DNA from: an uncultured Collinsella sp.
Lineage (GTDB): Bacteria; Actinomycetota; Coriobacteriia; Coriobacteriales; Coriobacteriaceae
Assembly: GCA_902497025.1 (NCBI GenBank)
Contig: CABVDJ010000002.1
Location: 113,338-177,337 of the forward strand
DNA length: 64,000 nucleotides
Direction of reading: 5' to 3'
In this document: positions 53,749 to 63,980 of the stretch, piece after piece
How positions within the stretch are numbered: the stretch's first letter is position 1
Layout of the letters: every line of letters starts with the position of its first letter
Translations under genes and position numbers: made by a program
The notes under the pieces: model-generated
Told to the model about the DNA's origin: nothing
Database searches by the model: none
The model's input: the letters and a program-made list of their open reading frames with translations, nothing else

Positions 53749-54209
53749 CTATACCGAGAAGTCAAGTTGTTACAAATGAGGCCGTAAAGCGAGCCGGTAT
53801 TCGCTGGGCCTTATACTGAGCTTCCAGTGAACGGTATCCAACGTCTGGTAAACGGTAATCTGTTTGCCAAAAATGAATAGGACGAACTTCTTTCTGAATA
53901 AAAATCAAAATGGTTGAGACACAGCGAGAATTGCGAATTCTATTCATATCGTTGCGCGAAATATGCAATTTGAGGGTGGTTTAATAAAGTTTAGTTCCAT
54001 TTGCTATCTGGATTGAAAACGCGTTTAAGCACGTAAATAAACTTTATTAAATCAAAGTGTGCCATGCGTGAAGTATATGTGTATGCCGTTCACCCCTCAT
54101 ATAAAACCGTTCGGGGGCGAGGTGGAAGTATGAACAGATTTTGGATATAAATATGTCGTCAGCAATAACGCCTCACACGGAGGGGCGCTAACGAATCGGC
54201 CCTGACAGG
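53749..54209 (+). promoter_or_regulatory. AT-rich control region upstream of the second arcA
   Basis: No gene is seen. TTTAATAAAGTTTA (53980-53993) and TAAACTTTATTAAA (54038-54051) are perfect 14-bp inverted repeats 44 nt apart. ARG-box-like words such as CTGAATAAAAATCAA and GAATTCTATTCAT occur at about 53895-53947. CGTTCGGGG and CGGAGGGGCGCT near the gene match the first copy. Confidence 0.5.
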
Positions 54210-55476
54210 GGCCCGAAAGAAAGGTAGGAGGCCATGACGAAAGGTCTGCACGTGCCTTCCGAGATCGGCAAGCTCAGGAAGGTCTGCCTGCACCGTCCCG
54301 GCGACGAGCTCCTCAACCTGCCGCCCGACGAGCTCGAGCGACTCCTGTTCGACGACGTCCCGTTCCTGGAGGTCGCACAGCAGGAGCACGACACCTTCGC
54401 CCAGATCCTGAGGGACCAGGGCGTGGAGGTCCTCTACCTCGAGAACCTCGTCGCCGAGGTGTTCGACCAGGTCCCCGGCGCCCGCGCCGAGTTCACCGAC
54501 CAGTACATCGCCGAGGCCGGCATCCGCGGCCAGCACATGCCGCAGATCGTCCGCGAGAAGCTGGACTCCATCGAGGACAACCTCGAGTTCGTCAAGAAGA
54601 CCATGGCCGGCATGACCAAGGCCGAGATCGACCTGCCCCTCACGGCGTCCACGACCCTCGACTCCCTGGTCAACTCCGAGTCCGAGTCCGACCTGATCAT
54701 CGACCCGATGCCCAACCTCTACTTCACCCGCGACCCGTTCGCGGTCGTCGGCGAGGGCGTCAACCTCAACCGCATGTACTCGGTCACCCGCAACCGCGAG
54801 ACCCTGTACGGCAAGTACGTCTTCAAGTACCACCCCGACTACAAGGACGTCTCCCTGTACTTCCGCCGCGACTGCCAGTTCCACACCGAGGGCGGCGACG
54901 TGCTGAACATCAACGAGAAGACCCTCGCCGTCGGCATCTCCCAGCGCACCCAGGCCGCCGCTATCGACGTCATGGCCCAGAACATCTTCTGGAACTCCGA
55001 CTCCAAGGTCGAGCGCATCCTGGCCTTCGACATCCCGGTCTCGCGCGCCTTCATGCACCTCGACACGGTCTTCACCCAGATCGACGTCGATAAGTTCACG
55101 ATCCACCCCGCCATCATGGGCACCCTGCGCGTCTACGAGCTGACCGCCGGCAAGAACCCGGGCGACGTGAACATCCGCCTGATCGAGGACACCCTCGAGC
55201 ACGTCCTGGAGGACGCCACCGGCGTCGACCAGGTCAAGCTGATCCCCTGCGGCGGCGGCGACCCGATCGCGGCCTCCCGCGAGCAGTGGAACGACGGCTC
55301 CAACACCCTGTGCGTCGAGCCCGGCAAGATCTGCGTCTACGCCCGCAACACCGTCACCAACGACGTGCTGTACAAGGAGGGCCTGGACCTTCTCGTCGTG
55401 CCCTCCGCCGAGCTCTCCCGCGGCCGCGGCGGCCCGCGCTGCATGAGCATGCCCTTCTGGCGCGAGGACCTCTAAG
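54210..55476 (+). repeat. Direct repeat, right copy (arcA with ribosome site)
   Basis: Partner of 51123-52389. Sequences before and after the repeat differ between copies. Confidence 0.9.
54234..55475 (+). CDS. arcA: Arginine deiminase, second copy
   Basis: The same 413-residue protein as the first copy, with no amino-acid difference found. Here arcA leads directly into ornithine carbamoyltransferase (106 nt) and the carrier gene, so this copy belongs to the complete pathway operon. Identity at synonymous sites points to very recent duplication or ongoing gene conversion. Recombination between copies would delete the intervening aminotransferase. Promoter regions are only partly alike, so the copies could be expressed under different conditions. 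Confidence 0.96.
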   Translation: MTKGLHVPSEIGKLRKVCLHRPGDELLNLPPDELERLLFDDVPFLEVAQQEHDTFAQILRDQGVEVLYLENLVAEVFDQVPGARAEFTDQYIAEAGIRGQHMPQIVREKLDSIEDNLEFVKKTMAGMTKAEIDLPLTASTTLDSLVNSESESDLIIDPMPNLYFTRDPFAVVGEGVNLNRMYSVTRNRETLYGKYVFKYHPDYKDVSLYFRRDCQFHTEGGDVLNINEKTLAVGISQRTQAAAIDVMAQNIFWNSDSKVERILAFDIPVSRAFMHLDTVFTQIDVDKFTIHPAIMGTLRVYELTAGKNPGDVNIRLIEDTLEHVLEDATGVDQVKLIPCGGGDPIAASREQWNDGSNTLCVEPGKICVYARNTVTNDVLYKEGLDLLVVPSAELSRGRGGPRCMSMPFWREDL

Positions 55477-55580
55477 TCTTTCCGTTTCCGGTGCGGTCCC
55501 CCTACAACCGCACCGGTTTCGCCCGTCAAACGGGCAACACTAATACTTACGTAATTCATTTTTTCGAAAGGAAACGAACC

Positions 55581-56576
55581 ATGGGTGTTAACCTCTCCGG
55601 CCGTAGCTTCCTCAAGCTTCTCGACCTCACCACCGAGGAGATTGAGTACCTGCTCAAGCTCTCCAAGAACTTCAAGGATATGAAGCGCGCTGGCGTTCCG
55701 CACCGCTATCTCGAGGGCAAGAACATCGTTCTGCTCTTCCAGAAGACCTCCACTCGCACCCGCTGCGCCTTCGAGGTCGGCGGCATGGATCTGGGCATGG
55801 GCGTCACCTACCTCGATCCGGGTTCGTCGCAGATGGGCAAGAAGGAGTCCATCGAGGACACCGCCCGCGTTCTTGGCCGCATGTATGACGGCATCGAGTT
55901 CCGTGGCTTTGCCCAGGACGACGTCGAGGAGCTCGCTGCTAAGTCCGGCGTGCCTGTGTGGAACGGCCTGACCACCGAGTGGCACCCCACCCAGATGCTC
56001 GCCGACATCCTGACCGTCCAGGAGAACTTCAACTACGACATCAAGGGCAAGACCCTCGTCTTCATGGGCGACTGCAAGAACAATGTCGCTCGCTCCCTCA
56101 TGGTTGTCTGCTCCAAGCTCGGCATGAACTTCGTGGCCTGCGGCCCCGAGGAGTGCATGCCCGCCGACGACGTCATCGAGGCCTGCAAGCCCATCGCCGA
56201 GGCCAACGGCTGCACCATCAAGCTGACCACCGACGTCAAGGACGGCGTCACCGGTGCCGACGTTATCTACACCGACGTGTGGGTCTCCATGGGCGAGCCC
56301 GACGAGGTCTGGGCCGAGCGCATCGCTCAGCTCACCCCGTATCGTGTTACCTCCGAGGTCATGGCTATGGCCAACCCGGGCGCCATCTTCCTGCACTGCC
56401 TGCCCAGCTTCCACGACACCAACACCACCATTGGCGCCGAGAAGTGCGAGCAGTTCGGCATCACCGAGCAGGAGGTCACCGACGAGGTCTTCGAGAGCCC
56501 CGCTTCCAAGGTCTTCGATGAGGCCGAGAACCGCATGCACACCATCAAGGCTGTCATGTACGCCACGCTCAAGTAA
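55581..56576 (+). CDS. arcB: Ornithine carbamoyltransferase (catabolic arcB type)
   Basis: Phosphorolyses citrulline to ornithine and carbamoyl phosphate in the deiminase pathway. 331 residues. [14 protein letters not shown] is the carbamoyl-phosphate motif, [13 protein letters not shown] carries the His/Gln, [13 protein letters not shown] is mid-domain, and LHCLPSFHD is the ornithine site Cys loop (usually HCLPAFHD). ATG 55581 follows GAAAGGAAA. Position between arcA and a carrier supports the catabolic direction. Carbamate kinase, needed for ATP, is not in the window. Confidence 0.94.
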   Translation: MGVNLSGRSFLKLLDLTTEEIEYLLKLSKNFKDMKRAGVPHRYLEGKNIVLLFQKTSTRTRCAFEVGGMDLGMGVTYLDPGSSQMGKKESIEDTARVLGRMYDGIEFRGFAQDDVEELAAKSGVPVWNGLTTEWHPTQMLADILTVQENFNYDIKGKTLVFMGDCKNNVARSLMVVCSKLGMNFVACGPEECMPADDVIEACKPIAEANGCTIKLTTDVKDGVTGADVIYTDVWVSMGEPDEVWAERIAQLTPYRVTSEVMAMANPGAIFLHCLPSFHDTNTTIGAEKCEQFGITEQEVTDEVFESPASKVFDEAENRMHTIKAVMYATLK

Positions 56577-56591
56577 GAGCATCTAGCATCT

Positions 56592-56628
56592 CGCTCGGGG
56601 TGTATTGCTGCTCACCCCGAGCGGTTTT
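56592..56628 (+). terminator. Terminator after arcB
   Basis: CGCTCGGGGTG and CACCCCGAGCG form a perfect 11-bp stem, followed by GTTTT. Read-through to the carrier gene is possible. Confidence 0.75.
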
Positions 56629-56723
56629 GTCTGGTAAATATCTCGCGTCGGGCGGTGGGCACGGCACGGAAGATCCGCTTCGCGCGAGACAGTTAAATGA
56701 TTTATGGAAGGGGGATGAGAACC

Positions 56724-58202
56724 ATGACTGAGACCGCTAAGAAAAAGCGCGGTATGCCTTCATCGTTCACCATTCTTCTTGCTCTGCTGGCAATTGTTGC
56801 AGTAATTACCGTTATCGTCTCCGGCACGTCCGGCGGCGCGGTTACCGCAGCCCGCCTGAGCGATTTCTGCACCGCCCCGATTAAGGGCTTCGCTGACGCT
56901 CTGCCCGTCTGCCTCTTCGTTATGATTCTGGGCGGCTTCCTTGGCATGATGACCGAGACCGGCGCTCTGGACAACGGCATTGCCGTCCTGGTGCAGAAGC
57001 TTAAGGGCAACGAGATCATGCTCGTTCCCGTGCTGATGCTCATCTTCTCCCTCGGTGGTACCACCTATGGTATGTGCGAGGAGACCGTTCCCTTCTACGC
57101 CCTGCTCGCCGCTACCATGATGGCCGCTGGCTTCGACCCCATGGTCGGCGCCGCTACCGTCCTGCTCGGCGCTGGCTGCGGCTGCCTCGGCTCCACGGTT
57201 AACCCGTTCGCCGTCGGCGCTGCCGTCGACGCCCTGACCGGCGTTGACATTGCCGTGAACCAGTCCATCATCATCGGCCTCGGTGCCGTCCTGTGGCTTG
57301 TTACCACCGTCATGTCCATCGTCTTCGTGATGAACTATGCCAAGAAGGTCAAGGCTGACAAGGGTTCCACCATCCTGTCGATGCAGGAGCTCAAGGACGC
57401 CGAAGAGGCACATGGCAAGGCTGCTTCCGAGGTCCACAAGGAGGTCAAGCTCACCGGTCGTCAGAAGGGTGTTCTGATCGCCTTCGCCTTCACCTTCGTC
57501 GTCATGATCGTCGGCTTCATCCCGCTGGCCGACCTCAACGAGGGCGTCGCCAACTTCTTCGACGCTGGCGCTGTCTACGACGCCGACGGTAACGCCGTCG
57601 TCCAGGGCTGGTCTGCCCTGATCACCGGCCTGCCCATTGGCCAGTGGTACTTCGACGAGGCTTCCACCTGGTTCTTCCTCATGGCCGTCCTGATCGGTAT
57701 CATCGGTGGCCTGTCCGAGAAGCAGATCGTTAACACCTTCATCACCGGCGCTGCCGACATGATGTCCGTTGTTCTCGTCATCGCCCTCGCCCGTGGTATC
57801 TCCGTCCTCATGGCTAACACCGGCCTCGATGTCTACGTCCTCGACGCTGCCGCCAATGCTCTGGCTGGCCTGTCCGGCGTGATCTTCGCTCCCATGAGCT
57901 TCCTGGTCTACTTCGGCCTGTCCTTCCTGATCCCCTCGACCTCCGGTATGGCCACCGTCTCCATGCCCATCATGGGACCGCTGGCTGTTAAGCTCGGCTT
58001 CTCGCCCGAGGTCATGGTCATGATCTTCTCCGCCGCCATCGGTGTCGTGAACCTGTTCACCCCGACCTCCGGCGCCATCATGGGCGGTCTCGCCCTGGCC
58101 AAGATCGAGTGGACGACCTGGCTCAAGTTTGCCCTTAAGCTCATCGTCGCGCTCTCCGTCGTCTGCGCCGTCATCCTGACCGTCGCCTGCGTGCTGCTCT
58201 AA
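56724..58202 (+). CDS. YfcC/ArcD-type membrane carrier, probable arginine-ornithine antiporter
   Basis: About 492 residues with roughly 11-12 membrane helices. The family signatures are LGGTTYGMCEETVPFYALL in the first half and LSFLIPSTSGMATVSMPI in the second, the duplicated hairpin regions of the YfcC family. A soluble loop of ~50 residues separates the halves. ATG 56724 lies 9 nt after GGAAGGGGG. Context after arcA-arcB argues for arginine/ornithine or citrulline exchange; the substrate is inferred. Confidence 0.85.
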   Translation: MTETAKKKRGMPSSFTILLALLAIVAVITVIVSGTSGGAVTAARLSDFCTAPIKGFADALPVCLFVMILGGFLGMMTETGALDNGIAVLVQKLKGNEIMLVPVLMLIFSLGGTTYGMCEETVPFYALLAATMMAAGFDPMVGAATVLLGAGCGCLGSTVNPFAVGAAVDALTGVDIAVNQSIIIGLGAVLWLVTTVMSIVFVMNYAKKVKADKGSTILSMQELKDAEEAHGKAASEVHKEVKLTGRQKGVLIAFAFTFVVMIVGFIPLADLNEGVANFFDAGAVYDADGNAVVQGWSALITGLPIGQWYFDEASTWFFLMAVLIGIIGGLSEKQIVNTFITGAADMMSVVLVIALARGISVLMANTGLDVYVLDAAANALAGLSGVIFAPMSFLVYFGLSFLIPSTSGMATVSMPIMGPLAVKLGFSPEVMVMIFSAAIGVVNLFTPTSGAIMGGLALAKIEWTTWLKFALKLIVALSVVCAVILTVACVLL

Positions 58203-58303
58203 GTACCCAACGGGTACCCCACGGAAACCTTGACGATCCTGTAAAGGATCACCTGGTCATCGTCTGTCCGGTAGGGTAAACCCACCGGTAGACTCCTACC
58301 TTT

Positions 58304-58335
58304 AGCCCCCTTCCGTTCCGTGCGCGGGAGGGGGC
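58304..58335 (+). terminator. GC hairpin after the carrier gene
   Basis: GCCCCCTTCCG pairs with CGGGAGGGGGC with wobble. There is no clear T tract. Smaller stems (GATCCT/AGGATC; CCGGT/ACCGG) precede it in 58203-58303. Confidence 0.45.
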
Positions 58336-58343
58336 GCTCTCAT

Positions 58344-58476
58344 GTTGCGCGGTTCTACGAACCGCGCAACCAGTCGACGCTGCGCGCTGCCCAGGACGAC
58401 AATTTGTCATTCAAAAGGCAAGGCATGACCAGAAGGTCTATGCCTTGCCTTTTTCATGCCAACTTGTACGTCCTGG
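58344..58476 (+). repeat. Nested hairpin element, family A, copy 3
   Basis: A leading stem, GTTGCGCGGTT/AACCGCGCAAC (58344-58370), then CAGTCGACGCTGC as in copy 2. Outer arms CCAGGACG and CGTCCTGG enclose a terminator-like core, AAAGGCAAGGCAT/ATGCCTTGCCTTT. The shoulder words CATTCAA and TTTCATGCCAACTTG match the shoulders of copies 1 and 2. Confidence 0.6.
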
Positions 58477-58592
58477 ACGTCGCTCGCTGACTTATGCTCA
58501 ACCTGCGACGTTCCCCTTAATTGGTGCAGGGGGCTGCTTGTTCGCTCTGGTACCCGTTCGCTGTCCGTTCTCTGCCCGCGACGTTTCTGTTG

Positions 58593-58628
58593 TTGGTGCA
58601 AAGGGGTCAGGTTACTTCGCGCCAAAAG
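58593..58628. repeat. Dispersed short element, inverted copy
   Basis: TTGGTGCAAAGGGGTCAGGT continues to TACTTCGCGCCAA. The inner word is the reverse complement of that at 5815-5845. A second GGTGCAGGGGG word lies near 58524. Confidence 0.5.
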
Positions 58629-58631
58629 GGG

Positions 58632-58700
58632 AAGTTGCGGTGGAATAGTTCCTGTTTGGCCGTCATGAGGGGTTAAACAGGAACTATTCCACCGCAACTT
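58632..58700. repeat. Hairpin with 26-bp perfect arms before the DUF1846 gene
   Basis: AAGTTGCGGTGGAATAGTTC plus CTGTTT (58632-58657) and its exact complement (58675-58700) enclose a 17-nt loop. It has the size and perfection of the outer arms in the nested elements but no recognisable core. Confidence 0.7.
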
Positions 58701-58807
58701 ATCGGTGGCGTGTTTGGTTGGTGCCTGTTGATGGTCTGGGTATCGGGGAGGGCGGGCTCCGCTATAATCGCCTAGAACATTAAATGGAAACGGGACGGGA
58801 GCCATAT

Positions 58808-60289
58808 ATGCGCCAGGGTTTCGACAACGCGAAGTATATCGAGCTGCAGGCCGCTCATATTAAAGAGCGTATCTCGCAGTTTGGCGGCAAGCTGTATTTG
58901 GAGTTTGGCGGCAAGCTGTTTGACGACTATCACGCGAGTCGCGTGCTGCCGGGTTTTGAACCGGACAGCAAGTTTCGCATGCTCAAGAGCATTGCCGATG
59001 ACGTTGAGGTCATCATCGCGATCAACGCGAACCACATCGAGAAGAACAAGGCTCGCGGTGACCTGGGCATTACCTATGACGAGGACGTTTTGCGCCTGGT
59101 CGACCTGTTCCGCGGCAACGGTTTTGCTGTCGCGGCCGTGGTCATCACCCAGTACGCCGGCCAGCCCGCCGCCGATGTGTTCCGCAATCGCCTGAACGCG
59201 CTCGGCATTCCTGCCAAGCTGCACTATCCCATCGAGGGCTATCCGCACGACGTCGACCTGATCGTGTCCGACGACGGCTATGGCAAGAACGAGTTTGTCG
59301 AGACCACTCGTCCGCTCGTTGTGGTCACCGCTCCCGGCCCTGGCTCGGGCAAGCTCGCCACCTGCCTGTCTCAGCTCTATCACGAGCACAAGCACGGCAC
59401 TGCCGCCGGCTACGCCAAGTTCGAGACTTTCCCGGTTTGGAATCTGCCCCTCACGCATCCGGTCAACATCGCCTATGAGGCCGCCACGGCTGACCTCGAC
59501 GATGCCAATATCATCGACTCCTTCCACTTGGAGGCCTACAACAAGACCACGGTCAACTACAACCGTGACGTCGAGGCCTTCCCGGTGGTCCGTGCTCTGA
59601 TGGAAAAGATCCTGGGCAAGAGCCCCTACCAGAGCCCCACCGACATGGGCGTCAATATGGTCGGTTTTGCCATTACCGATGACGATGCCTGCCGCGACGC
59701 TTCCAAGATGGAGATCGTCCGCCGCTACTTTACCGCGGTCGAAAATGTGCGCCGTACCGGCGTGGGCGATGAGCAAGTCGACCGTCTCAAGATCATTATG
59801 AAGAAGGCCGGTATCGACAAGAATTACTCGCCGGCACGCTCGGCCGCCCTTACCAGGGAGCAGCTGACAGGTGGCCCCGTAGGCGCCATGGTCATGCCTG
59901 ATGGCTCCGTGGTGACCGGCAAGACTTCCACGCGCCTGGGCGCCGCGAGCTCGCTCATCATGAATGCACTTAAGCATGTCTCGGGCGTTGACCTTGAGCT
60001 CGAGGTCATTAGCGATGAGGCGATCGAGCCTATCAGCAAGCTCAAGACGCATTTCCTGGGTAGCAAGAACCCGCGCCTGCACACCGACGAGACGCTTATG
60101 GCGCTCTCGATCACCTCGGCAACGAGCGAGACGGCGGCCCGCGTCCTTTCGGGCTTGGAGCAGCTGCGCGGCTGCGATGCCTTCTTTAGCGTGATCATCT
60201 CGCCGACGGACGAGACGGTGTTGCGCAAGCTGGGCATCAACGTGTGCTGCGAGCCCAAGTTCGAGCGTCGTGGTTTCTTCCACCGCTAA
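58808..60289 (+). CDS. DUF1846 family protein
   Basis: 493 residues. The start, MRQGFDNAKYIELQAAHIKE, and internal KLYLEFGGKLFDDYHASRVL are typical of DUF1846 proteins, which are conserved in anaerobes. TAPGPGSGKLATCLSQLYHE resembles a nucleotide phosphate loop (GPGSGK). Structures of the family suggest a nucleotide-binding enzyme, but the reaction is not established. ATG 58808 follows GGGACGGGAG; ATG 58784 is an alternative. It stands alone with a terminator. Confidence 0.88.
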   Translation: MRQGFDNAKYIELQAAHIKERISQFGGKLYLEFGGKLFDDYHASRVLPGFEPDSKFRMLKSIADDVEVIIAINANHIEKNKARGDLGITYDEDVLRLVDLFRGNGFAVAAVVITQYAGQPAADVFRNRLNALGIPAKLHYPIEGYPHDVDLIVSDDGYGKNEFVETTRPLVVVTAPGPGSGKLATCLSQLYHEHKHGTAAGYAKFETFPVWNLPLTHPVNIAYEAATADLDDANIIDSFHLEAYNKTTVNYNRDVEAFPVVRALMEKILGKSPYQSPTDMGVNMVGFAITDDDACRDASKMEIVRRYFTAVENVRRTGVGDEQVDRLKIIMKKAGIDKNYSPARSAALTREQLTGGPVGAMVMPDGSVVTGKTSTRLGAASSLIMNALKHVSGVDLELEVISDEAIEPISKLKTHFLGSKNPRLHTDETLMALSITSATSETAARVLSGLEQLRGCDAFFSVIISPTDETVLRKLGINVCCEPKFERRGFFHR

Positions 60290-60308
60290 GCCTGGAGAAA
60301 TTGGTCTG

Positions 60309-60346
60309 AAAGGGGCACATCGGGTATACATTCGGTGTGCCTCTTT
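60309..60346 (+). terminator. Terminator after the DUF1846 gene
   Basis: AAAGGGGCACA pairs with TGTGCCTCTTT with one wobble, followed by T. Confidence 0.8.
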
Positions 60347-60539
60347 TATCAACAAAAGCTACCGTTTAACCTAAAATTAGCCCGTTTACCTGCCTATAAG
60401 CGATTTGGGCGGTATACAATAACCCTAATTGTTTCATCCTTTTGCGGGGATGCCGCATGATGGATGTTGCCGGCCATCATGGGGTGTGCCGGTCGCGCAC
60501 GGTGCAAGTGATGCCCGTGCCCGGTTTGAGGAGGCTGCC

Positions 60540-60878
60540 ATGGCTGGCAAGGGTCGTGCGAGTGTCAACGATATGAAGCGTGTCGAGGTGCAGGTGCTGA
60601 TGGAGATCGCACAGCAGTCCGAAGACAACGGCGGATTTTATGGCTTTTCGCGAAAGACGCTTGCCGAGCGTGTGGGGGTCTCTCCGTATCGCGCCCGCGC
60701 GGCAATTGAACGCTTGGAATCCGAAGACATCATTGAGGTCGTCTCGCGCTACAGCGACGACGGCGGCCAGCTCGCAAATGGTATTTGTCTTACGGAGCGT
60801 GGCGAATGGTATCTGGAGGGCATCCGTGCCGGTATGCTCGTGCAGGACTTGATCAAGGACGAAGTCGCCGATCGATAA
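60540..60878 (+). CDS. Winged-helix DNA-binding protein
   Basis: 112 residues. The HTH is FSRKTLAERVGVSPYRARAA, followed by a wing with IEVVSRYSDDGGQLANGICL, and a helical tail ending LIKDEVADR. It resembles small MarR/GntR-like winged helix regulators; no effector domain is present. ATG 60540 has GAGGAGG 5 nt upstream. It precedes pyrG by 178 nt with a terminator between, so it is probably independent. Its target is unknown. Confidence 0.7.
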   Translation: MAGKGRASVNDMKRVEVQVLMEIAQQSEDNGGFYGFSRKTLAERVGVSPYRARAAIERLESEDIIEVVSRYSDDGGQLANGICLTERGEWYLEGIRAGMLVQDLIKDEVADR

Positions 60879-60901
60879 TGGCGCGCATTCATAGTGGAAA
60901 C

Positions 60902-60935
60902 GACGCCGTCTGGGCAACCGGACGGCGTTTTGTTT
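60902..60935 (+). terminator. Terminator after the winged-helix gene
   Basis: ACGCCGTC and GACGGCGT enclose a 10-nt loop, followed by TTTGTTT. Confidence 0.8.
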
Positions 60936-61050
60936 CGAGATGGAGAAATGCGATTGCGCGTAAGAAAAATTGTGTGCGGCGCGCGTCGCGAGTATTACAA
61001 TGAAGACCCGTAAGATGTGTATGGACAACTTCTACGGGAAGCGCAGGTAA

Positions 61051-62718
<1,668 letters not shown>

Positions 62719-62720
62719 GG

Positions 62721-63662
62721 GTGCCGGAGAACCAGGAACATACCGAAGCTACTCCCTCGTCGCTTGCTGTGGTGGCGGGGGAGTATCTCGATTACCTTGC
62801 GGTCGAGCGGGGTTTGGCGCGCAATACGATTGCGGCCTACCGTCGTGACCTGACGACGTACTGCGCCTATCTGGAGCGGGCTGACATTGCGTCTTTTGAA
62901 GATGTGAGCCGTCAGGTCGTGGAGAGCTTTGTTGCCGATCGCCGCGACGGAGGCTATTCCGACGCCTCGGTGGAGCGCGCGCTTGCTGCCGTGAAGGGCC
63001 TGCATGCCTTTTTGGTGCGCGATGGGGCCGTGGCCCAAAACCCGACGGCGGCGTTGCGCCTGCCCAAAAAGGCAGATCGCCTGCCGGAATACCTTTCGGT
63101 GGAGGATGTCTCGGCACTGCTCGATCAAGACTTTCCCGAGGGCGAGATGGGGCTGCGCGATCATGCCATCTTGGAAGTGCTTTACGGTTGCGGCTTGCGC
63201 GTGAGTGAGCTGGTTGGGCTCGATGTGGGCGATATCCATATCGATGACGGGTTTGTCCTGGTGCGCGGTAAGGGCTCCAAGGAGCGTCTGGCCCCGTTGG
63301 TGGGAAGCGCGGCTCGCGCCCTGACACACTATATAGGTGACGGGCGCACTCTCCTGGCCGCCCATGCTCACGGGACGGAGACCTCGGCGGTCTTTTTAAA
63401 TAAGAACGGACGTCGCCTGTCGCGCCAGGCCGTGCATGCGATATGCGAGCGGTACGGGCGCCAGGTGGGGCTGGTGGGGCTCCACCCCCACACCCTGCGC
63501 CACTCCTTTGCCACCCACATGCTCGCGGGCGGTGCCGACTTGCGTGTACTGCAGGAGATTTTGGGCCATGCCGATATTTCGACCACGCAGGTCTACACGC
63601 ATGTCGACCGCACGCAACTGACCGAGGTCTATCTGGCGGCGCATCCGCTGGCACATCGCTAG
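62721..63662 (+). CDS. xerD: Tyrosine recombinase, XerD/XerC family
   Basis: 313 residues. An N-terminal core-binding domain (GLARNTIAAYRRDLTTYCAY) precedes the catalytic domain. Catalytic residues: Arg in YGCGLRVSELVGLD, Lys in VRGKGSKERLAPL, His-x-x-Arg in HPHTLRHSFATHML, His in LGHADIST, and Tyr in TTQVYTHVDR. The length and lack of extra domains fit the housekeeping dimer-resolution recombinase rather than a phage integrase. GTG 62721 starts 2 nt after pyrG, indicating coupling. Confidence 0.93.
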   Translation: MPENQEHTEATPSSLAVVAGEYLDYLAVERGLARNTIAAYRRDLTTYCAYLERADIASFEDVSRQVVESFVADRRDGGYSDASVERALAAVKGLHAFLVRDGAVAQNPTAALRLPKKADRLPEYLSVEDVSALLDQDFPEGEMGLRDHAILEVLYGCGLRVSELVGLDVGDIHIDDGFVLVRGKGSKERLAPLVGSAARALTHYIGDGRTLLAAHAHGTETSAVFLNKNGRRLSRQAVHAICERYGRQVGLVGLHPHTLRHSFATHMLAGGADLRVLQEILGHADISTTQVYTHVDRTQLTEVYLAAHPLAHR

Positions 63663-63697
63663 CACCTCGCTGACCTGCATATTTATAAATATTAAAG

Positions 63698-63765
63698 GGG
63701 ATGGGCCCCAGATTGCCGAGACGCACTTTTGCGCGCATGGGCAATCTGGGGCCCGTCCCATTTTT
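63698..63765 (+). terminator. Long terminator after xerD
   Basis: GGGATGGGCCCCAGATTGCC (63698-63717) pairs with its complement at 63740-63759 with one wobble, followed by ATTTTT. A small GCGC stem lies in the loop. Confidence 0.85.
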
Positions 63766-63858
63766 CGCCAGACACCGACGCGGTGGTGGGCCGTGTGTAC
63801 CGTGGGTGGGAGGAGTTTGGGGGCGATGTGAACGGCGTGTAAAGGGACGTAAAAATCG

Positions 63859-63887
63859 CCTCAAGGTCAACTTGAAGGTTGAGGTTC
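63859..63887. promoter_or_regulatory. Operator-like palindrome CTCAA...TTGAG
   Basis: CCTCAAGGTCAACTTGAAGG followed by TTGAGG shares TCAACTTGAA with the cluster at 17711-17760. It resembles a MerR-family operator for the gene beyond the right edge. Confidence 0.35.
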
Positions 63888-63926
63888 GCGGGCGTGGTTC
63901 TACAGGTGGCATCCCGCCTTTGCTGC

Positions 63927-63980
63927 AAACACAACATATTGTGTTTTCGAACATATGCTCGGGGGTGTTTTACAACATAT
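63927..63980. promoter_or_regulatory. AACATAT repeats and palindrome near the right edge
   Basis: AAACACAACATATTGTGTTT (63927-63946) is a near-perfect palindrome. AACATAT words occur at 63933, 63950 and 63974. The downstream gene is outside the window. Confidence 0.35.

Noticed and set aside
53762..53968. 68-codon minus-strand frame in the gap before the second arcA
   Set aside because: No ribosome site, no conserved feature, and it covers the AT-rich control region; treated as chance.
62721..63662. Phage or island integrase
   Set aside because: Position directly after pyrG, normal XerD length and no attachment-site duplication or phage genes nearby favour the housekeeping recombinase.
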